Part shown: positions 18,097 through 27,353 of the stretch, piece after piece
Layout: the number at the start of each line of letters is the position of its first letter
How positions within the stretch are numbered: position 1 is the first letter of the stretch
Assembly: GCF_014529705.1 (NCBI RefSeq)
Contig: NZ_JAANIH010000023.1
Coordinates: 1-64,000, forward strand
DNA from: Bradyrhizobium campsiandrae
Lineage (GTDB): Bacteria > Pseudomonadota > Alphaproteobacteria > Rhizobiales > Xanthobacteraceae
Length of the DNA stretch: 64,000 bases
Reading direction: 5' to 3'
Notes under the pieces: generated by a model
Databases searched by the model: none
Told to the model about the DNA's origin: nothing
What the model saw: the letters and a program-made list of their open reading frames with translations, nothing else
Program-made: the position numbers and the translations under genes

Positions 18097-19011
18097 TCAA
18101 ACATCCAGCGCGAACCCGGTGCGGCGTTGAATTTCCGCTCGCATGGCTGCGGGATCCTCGATCCCCTCCAGGGCCCGCTCGAGTTCGTCGATCTTCGCGC
18201 CGACCAGCAGCCGATACCAAAATCCTTGCAGGCAGTGGTACAGGATGCCTTCCTTGCCGTCGAGGAATCCGAGGCGGAACACCATGCGATAGAACAGATA
18301 GGCCGGCGTGCTGATCTGATAAGGGATGCGGTTGTAGAGCTTCTCCTTGATCCAGCGCGTCAGCGCGGCCTGCCGCGATCCTTCTTCCGCGACGAGATCC
18401 ACGTCGCGCCGAAACAGGCCGCGGCGCTGGTTGATCACGTCGATCGCCTCGCGCGTCGCGTATTTGTTGTGCTTGTCGGTGAAGAACGTCAGGTCCTTGA
18501 GATTGTGGTCGGCAAAGCCGCCTTCGATGGTCACTGTCTGGCCGCCTGACAAGATCATGTGTTCGTCCATCCAGCGATCCTCGATACGACCGTGGCCGCG
18601 CCGCCAGATCCGCAGCAGCACGAGCGGATAGCGTCCGCCGTGGCGGATCCATCGGCCCAGGAAGATGTGCTTGCGCTTGAGGTTGATGCCGACGACGTGT
18701 TTCGGCAGGGCGGGCAGGTCGGTGCGCAGGCGCTCCGCCAGGTCCGGTTCGATGACCTCGTCCGCATCGAGCCGCATGATCCAGTCCGCCGCGATTGGGG
18801 CGTTGTCCAGAGCCCATTGAAACTGCTTGGCGTAGTTGATGAAAGGATGCTGGATCACTACGGCGCCGTGAGCCTTGGCGATCTCCACCGTCCGATCGGT
18901 GGAGAAGCTGTCGATCACGAACAGCTCGCTCGCAAAATCAGCAACCGAGCTGAGTGCCCGGCCGATATGCCGTTCCTCGTTGAATGTCAGAATGACTACC
19001 GCGAGAGACAT
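18097..19011 (-). CDS. Glycosyltransferase family 2 (WaaE/KdtX-like)
   Basis: A 304-residue GT-A fold enzyme. It opens with the family 2 nucleotide-binding block LAVVILTFNEERHIGRALSSV and ELFVIDSFSTDRTVEIA, and the metal-binding motif is in WIMRLDADEVI near residue 82. The layout, including the central KRKHIFLGRWIRHGG stretch, resembles the WaaE/KdtX group of core or exopolysaccharide glucosyltransferases. It lacks membrane segments. It is leftward, 189 bases downstream of another glycosyltransferase gene and preceded by an AT-rich region with the TAACATATC motif. It would add one sugar to the lipid-linked repeat unit. Confidence 0.88.
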   Translation of the reverse strand: MSLAVVILTFNEERHIGRALSSVADFASELFVIDSFSTDRTVEIAKAHGAVVIQHPFINYAKQFQWALDNAPIAADWIMRLDADEVIEPDLAERLRTDLPALPKHVVGINLKRKHIFLGRWIRHGGRYPLVLLRIWRRGHGRIEDRWMDEHMILSGGQTVTIEGGFADHNLKDLTFFTDKHNKYATREAIDVINQRRGLFRRDVDLVAEEGSRQAALTRWIKEKLYNRIPYQISTPAYLFYRMVFRLGFLDGKEGILYHCLQGFWYRLLVGAKIDELERALEGIEDPAAMRAEIQRRTGFALDV

Positions 19012-19164
19012 GACAAGGGGGCCTTTCCAACCCGCGCCGGCCGGTGACCGGAAGCTTGCGCCCTGCCATGCGCGCGCGACCCGGCAGCGTTCCGGGCTGG
19101 GCGCAGCATCCGGATCACCGTCGATGGTTCGAAGGACAGCGCGCCATGTCGGCCGGCTGCGTTG

Positions 19165-19202
19165 CGATGTATCATATCATGTTCGCCCAATGTAACATAT
19201 CT
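19165..19202. promoter_or_regulatory. AT-rich region with TAACATATC motif upstream of GT2 gene
   Basis: TAACATATC lies at 19193-19201 on the plus strand, overlapping the stop codon of the upstream gene and about 180 bases before the GT2 start. ATCATATCATG precedes it at 19171-19181. The motif is in opposite orientation to the gene it would serve. Confidence 0.45.
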
Positions 19203-20322
19203 ACCTAACCGGTCGCCGGGGCTGCCGAAGCTCGAGCATGCGACGATAGGCGCCGACCTGCGATCGGCCGTGCGCCGCGTATGAGTATCTGGCGGCCGCG
19301 ACCAGCGCCTTGGATTGTAGCGCGCCGTATTGCTCGGCAGTCAGGCCCGTGCACCATTCGAACGCTTCCATCAGCGGCTCGGTCCCGACCGCAACGACCA
19401 ATCCGCAGCCGGTCGCCCTGACGTCGTCGGTCACGCCGACCCTCTCGGTGACGATGACGGGAATGCCGCGGACCATGGCTTCCGCCGCCGCCATTCCGAA
19501 GCACTCATATTCCGACGCAAGCACCAGAAAGTCGATGTCGCGGAAGAACTTCTCCCGCCGCTCTTTCTTCAGGAAGCCGAGCCAGTGCAAATTGTCGCTG
19601 CCGTCCGCGAGCGACTTCAGGGCTCGCTCATAGGCATCAGGTCCGCTTCCTGCGAGGTGCAGTCGCACGCCGCCGGTCCGGGCGCCCGCGCCAACGATGT
19701 TCTCGAGGTTCTTCTTGGCGTGAAACCGCCCGAGGTAGCCGAGCTGGATTTCCGGCGGCGCGACAAGGCCGGAGCGGACCGAAACGGGAGCCGCGCCGTC
19801 GAAAACCGGATGCGGAATCACGATGGAGTTGCGATGAGGCGGCGAGTCCCGCTGCTCCAAACCGGACGAATGAACGATGCAGCCTGCCAGCACCAGATAA
19901 TAGCGGGTGAGGGCCTGCTTGATAAGGCCGCGGACGCGAGACCTTGTTCTGCGGCGCTCTTCGAATGTCAGCGTCTCGTGCGGCGTCACGACGCTGCATC
20001 GCCCTCTGATCTTGGCGATCAGCACCGCGACGATGCTGATTGGCACCCAGCAGCCGTCGACATGGATGACGTCGAAATCCCTCGCGCGTCGGTAGATCAA
20101 CGCACAGGCGGCGAGAAAGTCGCGGGCCACATGCACCTTGATGCCGTTGGCGACGAGCCGCTGGTGGTCGGGAAAGGTCGTGACATCGGCGTTGGTCGGA
20201 CGAAGGGTCAGGCACTCGATCGTGGCGCCCGCCGCGGCGGTCGAGACGACGGCCGCACTGAAGACGCTGGGGGGCCCGCCGGTTGCCGGATCGAGACTGT
20301 CCAACACCCGCAGAACCCGCAT
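19201..20322 (-). CDS. Glycosyltransferase family 4
   Basis: A 373-residue GT-B glycosyltransferase. The N-terminus MRVLRVLDSLDPATGGPPSVF has the glycine-rich loop of the acceptor domain. The C-terminal half shows LGYLGRFHAKKNLENIVGA, a typical GT4 linker, and DFLVLASEYECFGMAAAEAMVRGIPVIVT, the E-x7-E sugar-nucleotide site. It is cytoplasmic with no membrane segment. It follows the polymerase gene by 26 bases in the same direction, and a motif relative (complement of GATGATGTTAT, 20385-20395) lies inside the end of that gene. It would build the exopolysaccharide repeat unit. Sugar specificity is not evident. Confidence 0.88.
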   Translation of the reverse strand: MRVLRVLDSLDPATGGPPSVFSAAVVSTAAAGATIECLTLRPTNADVTTFPDHQRLVANGIKVHVARDFLAACALIYRRARDFDVIHVDGCWVPISIVAVLIAKIRGRCSVVTPHETLTFEERRRTRSRVRGLIKQALTRYYLVLAGCIVHSSGLEQRDSPPHRNSIVIPHPVFDGAAPVSVRSGLVAPPEIQLGYLGRFHAKKNLENIVGAGARTGGVRLHLAGSGPDAYERALKSLADGSDNLHWLGFLKKERREKFFRDIDFLVLASEYECFGMAAAEAMVRGIPVIVTERVGVTDDVRATGCGLVVAVGTEPLMEAFEWCTGLTAEQYGALQSKALVAAARYSYAAHGRSQVGAYRRMLELRQPRRPVR

Positions 20323-20348
20323 GAAACCTGAACCCGTGTCCCCATGAG

Positions 20349-21656
20349 CTAGCAGGGCTGTCTAATGGGAACGTGTGATAGTTTGATGATGTTATCTTGT
20401 GCCGACGGCGATGTGGTGTCCTTGATAGTCTGGCTCGGACGCCTGGCGGCCGGGACGAACGGCCCCTCGCCGGAGCTTCGCGAGCCGATCCTCAACGAGA
20501 ACAGCATCAGGATGACGGTGACGCCGTGGACGTCGCCGAGATTGAACAATTGCGGCTGAAAGAACGACGCGAACGTGACGGCCACGAGCCCGGCCGCGCG
20601 CGCCGCGCCGAGGCGACGCAGATCAGGCACCGTGTCCGGCATGCGGAAGATTTCGACGATCGCGCTGAGCGTGATGGCGAGAGTTGCGGCGATCGCAAGG
20701 CTTCCACCGAGGACGCCGAACTCGAGCAGCCAGCGCAGATAACCGTTGTGGCCTGCATCCTCGACGGGGGGCCGCTTGAATCCGAGACCAAAGGGAGCTT
20801 CGGAGATCGCCTCCAGCGCGCGGGCCCATTGATCGTCCCGGCCGGTAAAGCCGGAATCGAGATTTCGGGAGGGATCGTCGAGAGCAAGGACATCCTTGAA
20901 TACAGTCGCAACCAGGATCAGGCAGGTGACGATAGCGACACCCATCAACGCCGTGCGGGACCCGAACGGCCGCGCGCTGAGTTCGAAGATGAGGTAGGCT
21001 AGGATGCATCCGATCACGGCGAAGCGCGAGCTCACCGCCGCAGCCAGGACCAGCGAGACAGCCTTCACGGCCATCATCGGATATCCCCGGCGGAACTGCG
21101 ATGTCACAAATGCCGCAAGCATGATTCCGCCGAACGCATTCGGGTGGATGCCGCCCACCATGCGTCCTTGAGGCCAGCCGAAAACGGCGATGGAGAAGAC
21201 GCCGAAGGCGACGAGCACAATGCCGATTCCGCCGAGGCAGTTTGCCAGGGCATCGGGGGGCATGGTCCAGAGTCCGGAAAGGCACGCCGCTACGAGCAGC
21301 AGGGCCAGGGTATAGGCAGTGCCTTCGAGAACCGCGGTCTCGGGCCCGTGAAATTGCAGGGCCAGGGACGCCAGGATGATCACGACGATCGCCAGCTGCG
21401 CCGGCGTAAGACGGCCGAGGGCTTCGGCGGCGCGCATGGGCGCGAGGATCATTGCGGCAGCAACGAACAGGAGCAGTCCCGCGCCCTGGTAGATCAGCAC
21501 CTGGTTGCTGACGATTTCGAAAGCATCGACCGTGGCGATCGGGAAGCTCAGCAAGGCGTACCAGACCCACAGCGCGACCATCAGAAGCCCGTCGCGCCAG
21601 TCGTCGCGTCGCTGCGAGACCGCCTGCTGCGCGGGAAGCTCGACTGTGCTGCTCAT
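20349..21656 (-). CDS. O-antigen ligase / Wzy-like polysaccharide polymerase
   Basis: About 435 residues with ten or more hydrophobic segments. A central block, VSSRFAVIGCILAYLIFE, and the large periplasmic loop LGFKRPPVEDAGHNGYLRWLLEFGVLGG are characteristic of the O-antigen ligase/polymerase superfamily (the HNGYL motif follows the loop Arg). In a Wzx/Wzy locus it is the probable repeat-unit polymerase acting at the periplasmic face. The ATG at 21656 (MSSTVELPAQQ) is chosen; another in-frame ATG lies 18 bases upstream and the frame extends further without ribosome-site support. It leads a leftward run into a glycosyltransferase gene. Confidence 0.82.
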   Translation of the reverse strand: MSSTVELPAQQAVSQRRDDWRDGLLMVALWVWYALLSFPIATVDAFEIVSNQVLIYQGAGLLLFVAAAMILAPMRAAEALGRLTPAQLAIVVIILASLALQFHGPETAVLEGTAYTLALLLVAACLSGLWTMPPDALANCLGGIGIVLVAFGVFSIAVFGWPQGRMVGGIHPNAFGGIMLAAFVTSQFRRGYPMMAVKAVSLVLAAAVSSRFAVIGCILAYLIFELSARPFGSRTALMGVAIVTCLILVATVFKDVLALDDPSRNLDSGFTGRDDQWARALEAISEAPFGLGFKRPPVEDAGHNGYLRWLLEFGVLGGSLAIAATLAITLSAIVEIFRMPDTVPDLRRLGAARAAGLVAVTFASFFQPQLFNLGDVHGVTVILMLFSLRIGSRSSGEGPFVPAARRPSQTIKDTTSPSAQDNIIKLSHVPIRQPC

Positions 21657-21803
21657 GTGTCTCGCCGGCATCGTTGCTGACACCGCGGGGCGTCGTGATC
21701 CGAAAATCGAAGATACAATCTGGATATCGGCTGCGCAAATCAAGGATTCCGTGCGCAGCTCGTCTCCGCCACGCAATTTCACATTTCTGTTAGTCGGAGC
21801 CGA

Positions 21804-21818
21804 TATAACATATCATTA
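21804..21818. promoter_or_regulatory. TAACATATC motif between polymerase and methyltransferase genes
   Basis: TATAACATATCATTA at 21804-21818 contains the locus 9-mer at 21806-21814. It lies 73 bases before the rightward methyltransferase gene and about 148 bases before the leftward polymerase gene, so it could serve either or both. Confidence 0.5.
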
Positions 21819-21887
21819 CGTCGTGAGGCGCCGGCTTAACCGGCTTGCCAGGCGCTCCGGGCGACGAAAACGAAAGATCAGTCCTGC

Positions 21888-22844
21888 GTGCCGCAACGAT
21901 CATATTCCCACAGCCAAGAGAGCGCTGTCGTCCAGCGCTGGGCCTATCTGTGCGGCGTGGCGTCGATGTATGTATCGAGATTGTTCCGGCCGGAAGATCT
22001 CGGTGGCCTGGCGCTCGACCTCAAATTCTATGAGGAGACTTATGGCCGGGAAGGGGGCGGCGAACTGCGCGACGCACGCATCCTGGAACTCGGCTTCGGG
22101 CAGCGCCCGCTTCGCCTGATCTTGCTGCAGTCTCTCGGATATGATGCTCGCGGTATCGATCTGGACCAGCCGCTGTACCGTCTCAATGCCGTGAGCGTAG
22201 CCGCGCTCTTCCGATCGAATGGCTCGCTCCGCGCCATCAAATCGTTGGTGCGCAGGACGATCTTTGATGGATCCGAGTACCGGAATCTCGCGCGGTTCGT
22301 CAGTCACCGATATGGCAGGCAGCTGACGCTCGACGCCAGCGCCCTGGTCACCGGTGATCTCGCCGACGCGTCCGCCTGGAGACGGGCGGGCGAGCGGTTC
22401 GACTTCATCTATTCCGAGGACGTTTTCGAACACATTCCGCGGCAGGCATTGCCGCAGGTGATATCGCTTATGGCAGACGCCATGGAGGATCATGCGATTG
22501 CCGTCATCGCGCCGATGATCTTCACGGGAATCGCCGGCGGTCACGACCTGGATTGGTACCCGCATCGCGTCGACCGCGAGGATCGTTCGCGTGGCCCCGC
22601 CTGGGGCCATCTGACGGGTGAGAACAGCCCCGGTGATACTTTCCTGAACAAGGTGACGCGGCGGGAATTTCGGGACTTGTTCAGCAGCCGTTTCGACATC
22701 GTTCGGGAAGAACGGGTCCGCGGCGACCTGGGTCGCCAGCATTTGACCGATGAGCGCCGCCAGAGGCTCGCATCCTACGACGAGGATGAACTGTTTTCGA
22801 ACAAGGTGCGTTTCGTTCTCCGTAAGAAGGCGCCGCGATCTTAG
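21888..22844 (+). CDS. Class I SAM-dependent methyltransferase
   Basis: A 318-residue protein. The SAM-binding region is ARILELGFGQRPLRLILLQSLGYDARGIDLD (glycine loop ELGFGQ and acidic D after the second strand), at about residues 60-90. A later FDFIYSEDVFEHIPRQALPQVI block matches motif IV of Methyltransf_11/23 enzymes. The N-terminal start is unclear: the frame opens with GTG at 21888 without an obvious ribosome site, and the internal Met at residue 26 is an alternative. It stands alone, divergent from the polymerase and 113 bases before the initiating transferase. It probably methylates a sugar or a lipid-linked intermediate. Confidence 0.75.
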   Translation: MPQRSYSHSQESAVVQRWAYLCGVASMYVSRLFRPEDLGGLALDLKFYEETYGREGGGELRDARILELGFGQRPLRLILLQSLGYDARGIDLDQPLYRLNAVSVAALFRSNGSLRAIKSLVRRTIFDGSEYRNLARFVSHRYGRQLTLDASALVTGDLADASAWRRAGERFDFIYSEDVFEHIPRQALPQVISLMADAMEDHAIAVIAPMIFTGIAGGHDLDWYPHRVDREDRSRGPAWGHLTGENSPGDTFLNKVTRREFRDLFSSRFDIVREERVRGDLGRQHLTDERRQRLASYDEDELFSNKVRFVLRKKAPRS

Positions 22845-22880
22845 AGCCGTGGCGCCGGTCGGCGGCGGCCTCAGCGGCTC

Positions 22881-22914
22881 CATTATGTTAATAATATATC
22901 ATGATTATGTGATT
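22881..22914. promoter_or_regulatory. AT-rich region upstream of sugar transferase gene
   Basis: A 34-base run almost free of G and C. TAATATATC at 22892-22900 differs from the locus motif TAACATATC by one base and is followed by ATGA like the copy at 21804. TATGTTA at 22884-22890 is the complement of TAACATA. It ends about 45 bases before the ATG. Confidence 0.45.
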
Positions 22915-22957
22915 GTCTCCGTGGCGACATCGGACGCGTCTGAGAGCCGAATTTGCC

Positions 22958-24412
22958 ATGACGGACGTTGTGAACTCTCGTGAGACGAATGCATTCACGC
23001 GCGGACTCGCTGGGACGCGTTTTCACGTCCGTCTGGAAGCCGTCGAATCCATTTGTGCCCTGATCGATATCCTGACCGTCGCCGGCGCCGGCCTCCTCGG
23101 TGGGTGGCTTTACAAAGTCGTGCTCGATGGTGGCGGCGGCGGTGGCGATGCATCGATGCACGCGGCCTTGGGTTTGGGTGCTGGCCTGGCCTACGCGCTG
23201 GCCGCGCACGGGGGCGGTCTCTACCGGACGGGCGAGCTACTGAAGGGCGGGCATGAACGCGAACAGATCTGGGGCAGCTGGTGCCTCGTCGCGCTTGCCC
23301 TGGCGATGACGGTCATCCTGTTCAGAGCCGGCGATCGGGCCTTGCTTGGCCAATTGGGCGTGCTGTTCGGTCTTGGCGGCATCTCCCTTCCGCCGTCGCG
23401 TCGCATGGTCAAGCGCTGTCTTCTCGCTGCGCTTCGTCGCGAGTTGGTTCGAGGCCCGCGCGCGGCCGTCATCGGCACCAAGGACGAATTGGCACTGATG
23501 TCGAAGAGCGAGCTTCTGACCCGGTTTGGTTGGGATGAGGTCCGGCGCTTCAGCTTGCCGTCGGATGGCTCGTGCGAAATTCCGGAGATCATGCGAGATG
23601 AGATCGTGACCTGGCTGCGCAGCGCGGCGGTCGAGGAGGTGGTTCTTGCGCTGCCGTGGTCGCGCCCGCGCCATATCCAGCATGCGCTCGCGGCCTTGCG
23701 GGTGTTGCCGTTACCGGTCCATCTGCTACCCGACTCATCGCTCTCGAGGCTGCTGGATGGCCAGACGGCCGTGTCGCGGCGCCTCTACGTGCTCGATCTG
23801 CAACGTGCGCCCCTGACGAGAGCCGAACGAGTCATGAAGCGCATGCTGGATCTGACGGTGGCGGCAACCGCTTTGGTCTTGCTGTCTCCCATCCTGTTGA
23901 TGGCCGGAATCGCCGTCGGGTTGAATTCCAAGGGGCCGATCATCTTCCGTCAGCGACGAGCCGGCTTCAACGGCAAGCCGTTCGTGATCTACAAATTGCG
24001 CACGATGAAGGTGCTGGAGGATGGACCCGATGTTGCCCAAGCGACAAAGTCGGACCCTCGTATCACCAGCGTCGGTCGCGTGCTTCGTCGGAGCAGCATC
24101 GATGAGCTGCCGCAACTCTGGAATGTCCTGCGCGGACATATGTCATTTGTCGGGCCGCGCCCGCACGCATTGGCGCATGACGACCAATACGGCCAAGTCA
24201 TCGCCAACTATGCCTACCGCCATCACGTCAAGCCGGGAATGACCGGTTGGGCCCAGGTGCAGGGCTTTCGCGGGGAAACGGCCGAGCTCGCATTGATGGA
24301 ACGCAGGATCATGCTGGATCTGTGGTATATTGATAATTGGACGTTACTGCTGGACTTATGGATTATTTTCGCGACCGCATTCGAACTTGTGCGGCGCAGG
24401 AACGCTTATTGA
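22958..24412 (+). CDS. Undecaprenyl-phosphate sugar-1-phosphate transferase (WcaJ/ExoY type)
   Basis: About 484 residues from the ATG at 22958. The N-terminal half has membrane segments and a CoA-binding-like domain. The C-terminal catalytic domain starts near ERVMKRMLDLTVAATALVLLSPILLMAGIAV and contains IIFRQRRAGFNGKPFVIYKLRTM, then RVLRRSSIDELPQLWNVLRGHMSFVGPRP, the signature of bacterial sugar transferases, and ends GWAQVQGFRGE. It transfers a hexose-1-phosphate (commonly glucose or galactose) to undecaprenyl phosphate and so starts repeat-unit synthesis. This is the committed step of the pathway encoded here. The C-terminus ERRNAY-like (RRRNAY) is the usual family end. Confidence 0.93.
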   Translation: MTDVVNSRETNAFTRGLAGTRFHVRLEAVESICALIDILTVAGAGLLGGWLYKVVLDGGGGGGDASMHAALGLGAGLAYALAAHGGGLYRTGELLKGGHEREQIWGSWCLVALALAMTVILFRAGDRALLGQLGVLFGLGGISLPPSRRMVKRCLLAALRRELVRGPRAAVIGTKDELALMSKSELLTRFGWDEVRRFSLPSDGSCEIPEIMRDEIVTWLRSAAVEEVVLALPWSRPRHIQHALAALRVLPLPVHLLPDSSLSRLLDGQTAVSRRLYVLDLQRAPLTRAERVMKRMLDLTVAATALVLLSPILLMAGIAVGLNSKGPIIFRQRRAGFNGKPFVIYKLRTMKVLEDGPDVAQATKSDPRITSVGRVLRRSSIDELPQLWNVLRGHMSFVGPRPHALAHDDQYGQVIANYAYRHHVKPGMTGWAQVQGFRGETAELALMERRIMLDLWYIDNWTLLLDLWIIFATAFELVRRRNAY

Positions 24413-24503
24413 AGTCGATTTTTCCGGCCGATCTGCGCGTGTTAACGACCGTTAATTTGAGCCGCGCTGTTATCGGGCTTAGCGTGATCGCGCTTGACAA
24501 CGT

Positions 24504-24525
24504 GCCGACAGGGTCCCGTGTCGGC
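24504..24525 (+). promoter_or_regulatory. Inverted repeat in the leader of the small DNA-binding protein gene
   Basis: GCCGACA (24504-24510) and TGTCGGC (24519-24525) form perfect 7-base arms. TTGACA at 24494-24499 lies just upstream and could be a -35 box, but no convincing -10 follows. There is no T-run, so it is more likely an operator or leader hairpin than a terminator. Confidence 0.3.
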
Positions 24526-24628
24526 CCGGTATCGTCGGCAGCGATCCTTGCGGCTATTGAAAAGATTAGGGATTTGCGCTTACAAGGTCCTTGGGACTGG
24601 CAGGGTGGGATTCGGGCCGGAGCGAGAT

Positions 24629-24985
24629 ATGGTCGGCAAGAGACATGCCTCGGAAGAAATTGCGGCGAAGCTGGCTCAGGCCAACGATCTCGCCGCAAGA
24701 GGCAAGACCCAGCGCGAGATTTCGAAGGCGCTCGGTGTCAGCATCATGACTTATCATCGCTGGAAGAAGATGGTCAATTCCGAGGATTTTGCTCCCGTGG
24801 CATCGTCGGCCGATGAGTCGCGTGTCGCCGGCGGATCGCAGTCGGGGGACGCAATTCGGCGTCTGGAATTCGAGAATGCGCAATTGCGTCGGCTGGTGAC
24901 CGACATGCTACTTGAGAAGCTGAAGCTCGAGGACGCCTTGCGGGACGGCCAGGCAAAGCGCCTGCGACGCCCGGACAACACCTAG
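24629..24985 (+). CDS. Orphan IS3 OrfA-like helix-turn-helix protein
   Basis: 118 residues from the ATG at 24629, which follows GGAGCGAG. The N-terminal half has the transposase_8/HTH pattern (EEIAAKLAQANDLAARGKTQREISKALGVSIMTYHRWKK). The C-terminal part (AIRRLEFENAQLRRLVTDMLLEKLKLEDAL) is a leucine-rich coiled coil, as in the oligomerisation helix of IS3 OrfA proteins. No OrfB integrase, terminal inverted repeats or target duplication are seen, so this is not an intact insertion sequence. It may be a domesticated DNA-binding protein and is the only candidate regulator inside the polysaccharide locus. It is convergent with the autokinase gene, 49 bases away. Confidence 0.75.
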   Translation: MVGKRHASEEIAAKLAQANDLAARGKTQREISKALGVSIMTYHRWKKMVNSEDFAPVASSADESRVAGGSQSGDAIRRLEFENAQLRRLVTDMLLEKLKLEDALRDGQAKRLRRPDNT

Positions 24986-25034
24986 ATATTTTGCGCCTCA
25001 CACGCTCGCGATGATCTCGAAGAGGCGCCGTCGG

Positions 25035-27353
25035 CTAGGCGGGGCTCGAATAATAGCCGTAGTGCGAGACATCAGGTTGTTCGAAACGCCGCAGCAGTTT
25101 CGGATCGGCCATATTGAGCACAACGCCGAGAATTCGCTCATGTAGCTCCGGCTCAGCGCCGAATTGCCGGCGGACCGAGGCGATGCTCGTGCTGCCCCAT
25201 TTCACCACAAATACCACCGAGTCGATCAATGGCAGCGCCACGCGAACGTCGATGACCGGGGCGGTCGGCGGCAGATCGAGGATGACATAGTCGAAGCGCT
25301 CGCGCAGCGCATCGATCATCTGGGCAAATTCCGCAGACGCCAGAATTTCATCGGAGTGGAGGAGGGCCTCCGTCAGGACGACCGGGAGCAGCGACAATCC
25401 GGTATCCGCATCGAAGCCGATCACCTGGTCGACGTTGGCCGTTCCATTCAACACGCCGAGCCATCCCGTTGACGGTTGCGGCGTGAGGCTTTGGCCGAGC
25501 GTGGGATTGCGCAGATCGGCATCCACCAGGATGACGCGCTTGCCGGCGTCGGCGGTGAGCGTCGCAAGATTGCAGGCGACGGTCGACTTGCCCTCGCCGG
25601 GCAGGCTCGAGGTAACGCCGATGACCTTGTTGTTGCGGATCGAGGCTTCGAGCGACACACGGATCTTGATCCTGCGGATCGCCTCGGCGAAGGCCGAGAG
25701 CGGTTGATCGGCAGCCGTCCGCTTCATCGGGTCGGCGAACTGGAAGGCAGGTGTGCCTTGCAAGCTCGGCAGTTTGTAGCGTGAAGCCAGGACAGATGCA
25801 GGGCCGGGTCTGCGGGCATCCTTTCGCGAAGCCGGTTTCGATCCCGGCGCGGCTTTGCGATCGGCCATCGGGACGACGGAGAGGCACCGAAGTCCCAATT
25901 CCTCCTCGGCCTGCCGGCCGGTCCGAAACACCCCGTCCATCGCTTCGCGCAGGACGGCTGTTCCGATCCCCGCCAGCAGACCGAATGTAAGGGCGATCAC
26001 CAGAACCAGCGAACTGATCGGCCGGCTCTTTTGCGTCGGCGGCACCGCCGCGCTGATCACGCGGGCATCGGTGATCGGAAACGACTGCTGCTGGATCGCT
26101 TCCATGTAGCGCTGCAGGAAGCTGTCATAGAGGCTGTGATAGACCTTGGCCGTGCTCTCGAGTTCGGCGAGACCAAGCCGGTCGTGTTTCAACAATTGTC
26201 CCTCGGAGACGAGATCGTTCAGCGCGCGCTCGAGGTTTTCCTCGCGCGTCTTCGCGACCTGGTAGTCGCTCCGGGCGCTCGCCAGGATACGGCCGAGCTC
26301 GGCGCTGATGTTCCGGCGCGCTTCTTCCATCTGCGCTCGCACGTTTGCGGCGGCTTCGTGGTCGATGCCGTAGCGCGACGACAGGCTGGCCTCGCGCGCG
26401 GACAGGTCGAGATACTGGTTGCGCAGGCGCGTGATCACCTCGTTCTTGAGGACGTCGGCGACTGCGGCCTGGCCGACGTCCATCTTCTGGATCTGTTCGA
26501 CCCGGTCCAGGCGGGCCTTCGCCTCGCTGGTCGATCCGCGCGCGGATGCGAGCTGACTGCTGAGCTCGATGGCCTGCTGGTCGCCGATCAGGCGGTTCGA
26601 TCCTGGATTGCCGCCTGGACCATTGCTGCCGCCCAGATCGACGATCTTGTTCCTTTCCTTGAATTCCAGGACGGCGCGATCGGCTGATGTCGCCTTGGTC
26701 TTCAATTCGTTGATGCGATCCTGAAGCCAGACGCTGGCCCTGTTGACCGTCCGAAACTTGGCTTCGAGCTGGTCGTCGATATAGGCATCGGCCAATGCGT
26801 TGGCGATCCGCGCGGCCGTATCGGGGCTGCGCGAGGTGTAGGCAATGTTGAGCACGTAGGTCTTGTCACCCCGCGAAATCGCGCGGTTCCGCATCAGCTG
26901 GTCGAGCGCCAGTAATTCGCGGTCGTCGGAGGAGTCACCGGCCGCGCCGGTGAGGAAACCGAACGGTCCACGGTTGCTCGTGAAGTCCGGATCATCTGCC
27001 AGGTGGAGCTCCCTGACCACCGCAAGCGCGATCTTGCGCGACATCAGGATCTCGACCTGCGAACCCACCTGCAGCGTGTCGAGCGGCACGTCACCTTGAG
27101 GCTGGAGCTGGTTTTGCAGGACCCGCAGCGTGCTGCTGTCGATGAGCAACGTCGTCGTCGCCGTATATTGCGGCGGCGTGATGACGAGGTACAGGGCGCC
27201 GATCGCGAGCGCTGCAAGCGGAATGGCGAGCAACAGACGATATTGCCTTCGAACCAGCCCCGTCAGCCGCTCGAGCAGGGTTGAAAGCGAGTCCGGTGCA
27301 TCCGCGCCGCTATTGCGATAGTCGGCTCGCGCAGCGCGCGAGATCATATCCAT
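25035..27353 (-). CDS. Wzc/ExoP-like tyrosine autokinase and chain-length protein
   Basis: A 772-residue fusion typical of proteobacterial BY-kinases. The Wzz domain starts near residue 28 with a first membrane segment (LLLAIPLAALAIGALYLVI), a long periplasmic coiled region follows, and a second segment (SLVLVIALTFGLLAGIG) lies near residue 440. The cytoplasmic kinase has Walker A SSLPGEGKST near 583, Walker A' VILVDADLRNP near 609 and Walker B VILDLPPTAP near 688. The tail HYGYYSSPA provides three clustered tyrosines. It controls chain length and export together with an outer-membrane Wza-like channel, which is not in this window. Its upstream region holds the TAACATATC motif on the gene's own strand. 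Confidence 0.95.
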   Translation of the reverse strand: MDMISRAARADYRNSGADAPDSLSTLLERLTGLVRRQYRLLLAIPLAALAIGALYLVITPPQYTATTTLLIDSSTLRVLQNQLQPQGDVPLDTLQVGSQVEILMSRKIALAVVRELHLADDPDFTSNRGPFGFLTGAAGDSSDDRELLALDQLMRNRAISRGDKTYVLNIAYTSRSPDTAARIANALADAYIDDQLEAKFRTVNRASVWLQDRINELKTKATSADRAVLEFKERNKIVDLGGSNGPGGNPGSNRLIGDQQAIELSSQLASARGSTSEAKARLDRVEQIQKMDVGQAAVADVLKNEVITRLRNQYLDLSAREASLSSRYGIDHEAAANVRAQMEEARRNISAELGRILASARSDYQVAKTREENLERALNDLVSEGQLLKHDRLGLAELESTAKVYHSLYDSFLQRYMEAIQQQSFPITDARVISAAVPPTQKSRPISSLVLVIALTFGLLAGIGTAVLREAMDGVFRTGRQAEEELGLRCLSVVPMADRKAAPGSKPASRKDARRPGPASVLASRYKLPSLQGTPAFQFADPMKRTAADQPLSAFAEAIRRIKIRVSLEASIRNNKVIGVTSSLPGEGKSTVACNLATLTADAGKRVILVDADLRNPTLGQSLTPQPSTGWLGVLNGTANVDQVIGFDADTGLSLLPVVLTEALLHSDEILASAEFAQMIDALRERFDYVILDLPPTAPVIDVRVALPLIDSVVFVVKWGSTSIASVRRQFGAEPELHERILGVVLNMADPKLLRRFEQPDVSHYGYYSSPA

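Noticed and set aside
24629..24985. Complete IS3 insertion sequence
   Set aside because: Only an OrfA-like gene is present; no OrfB, terminal inverted repeats or target duplication could be seen.
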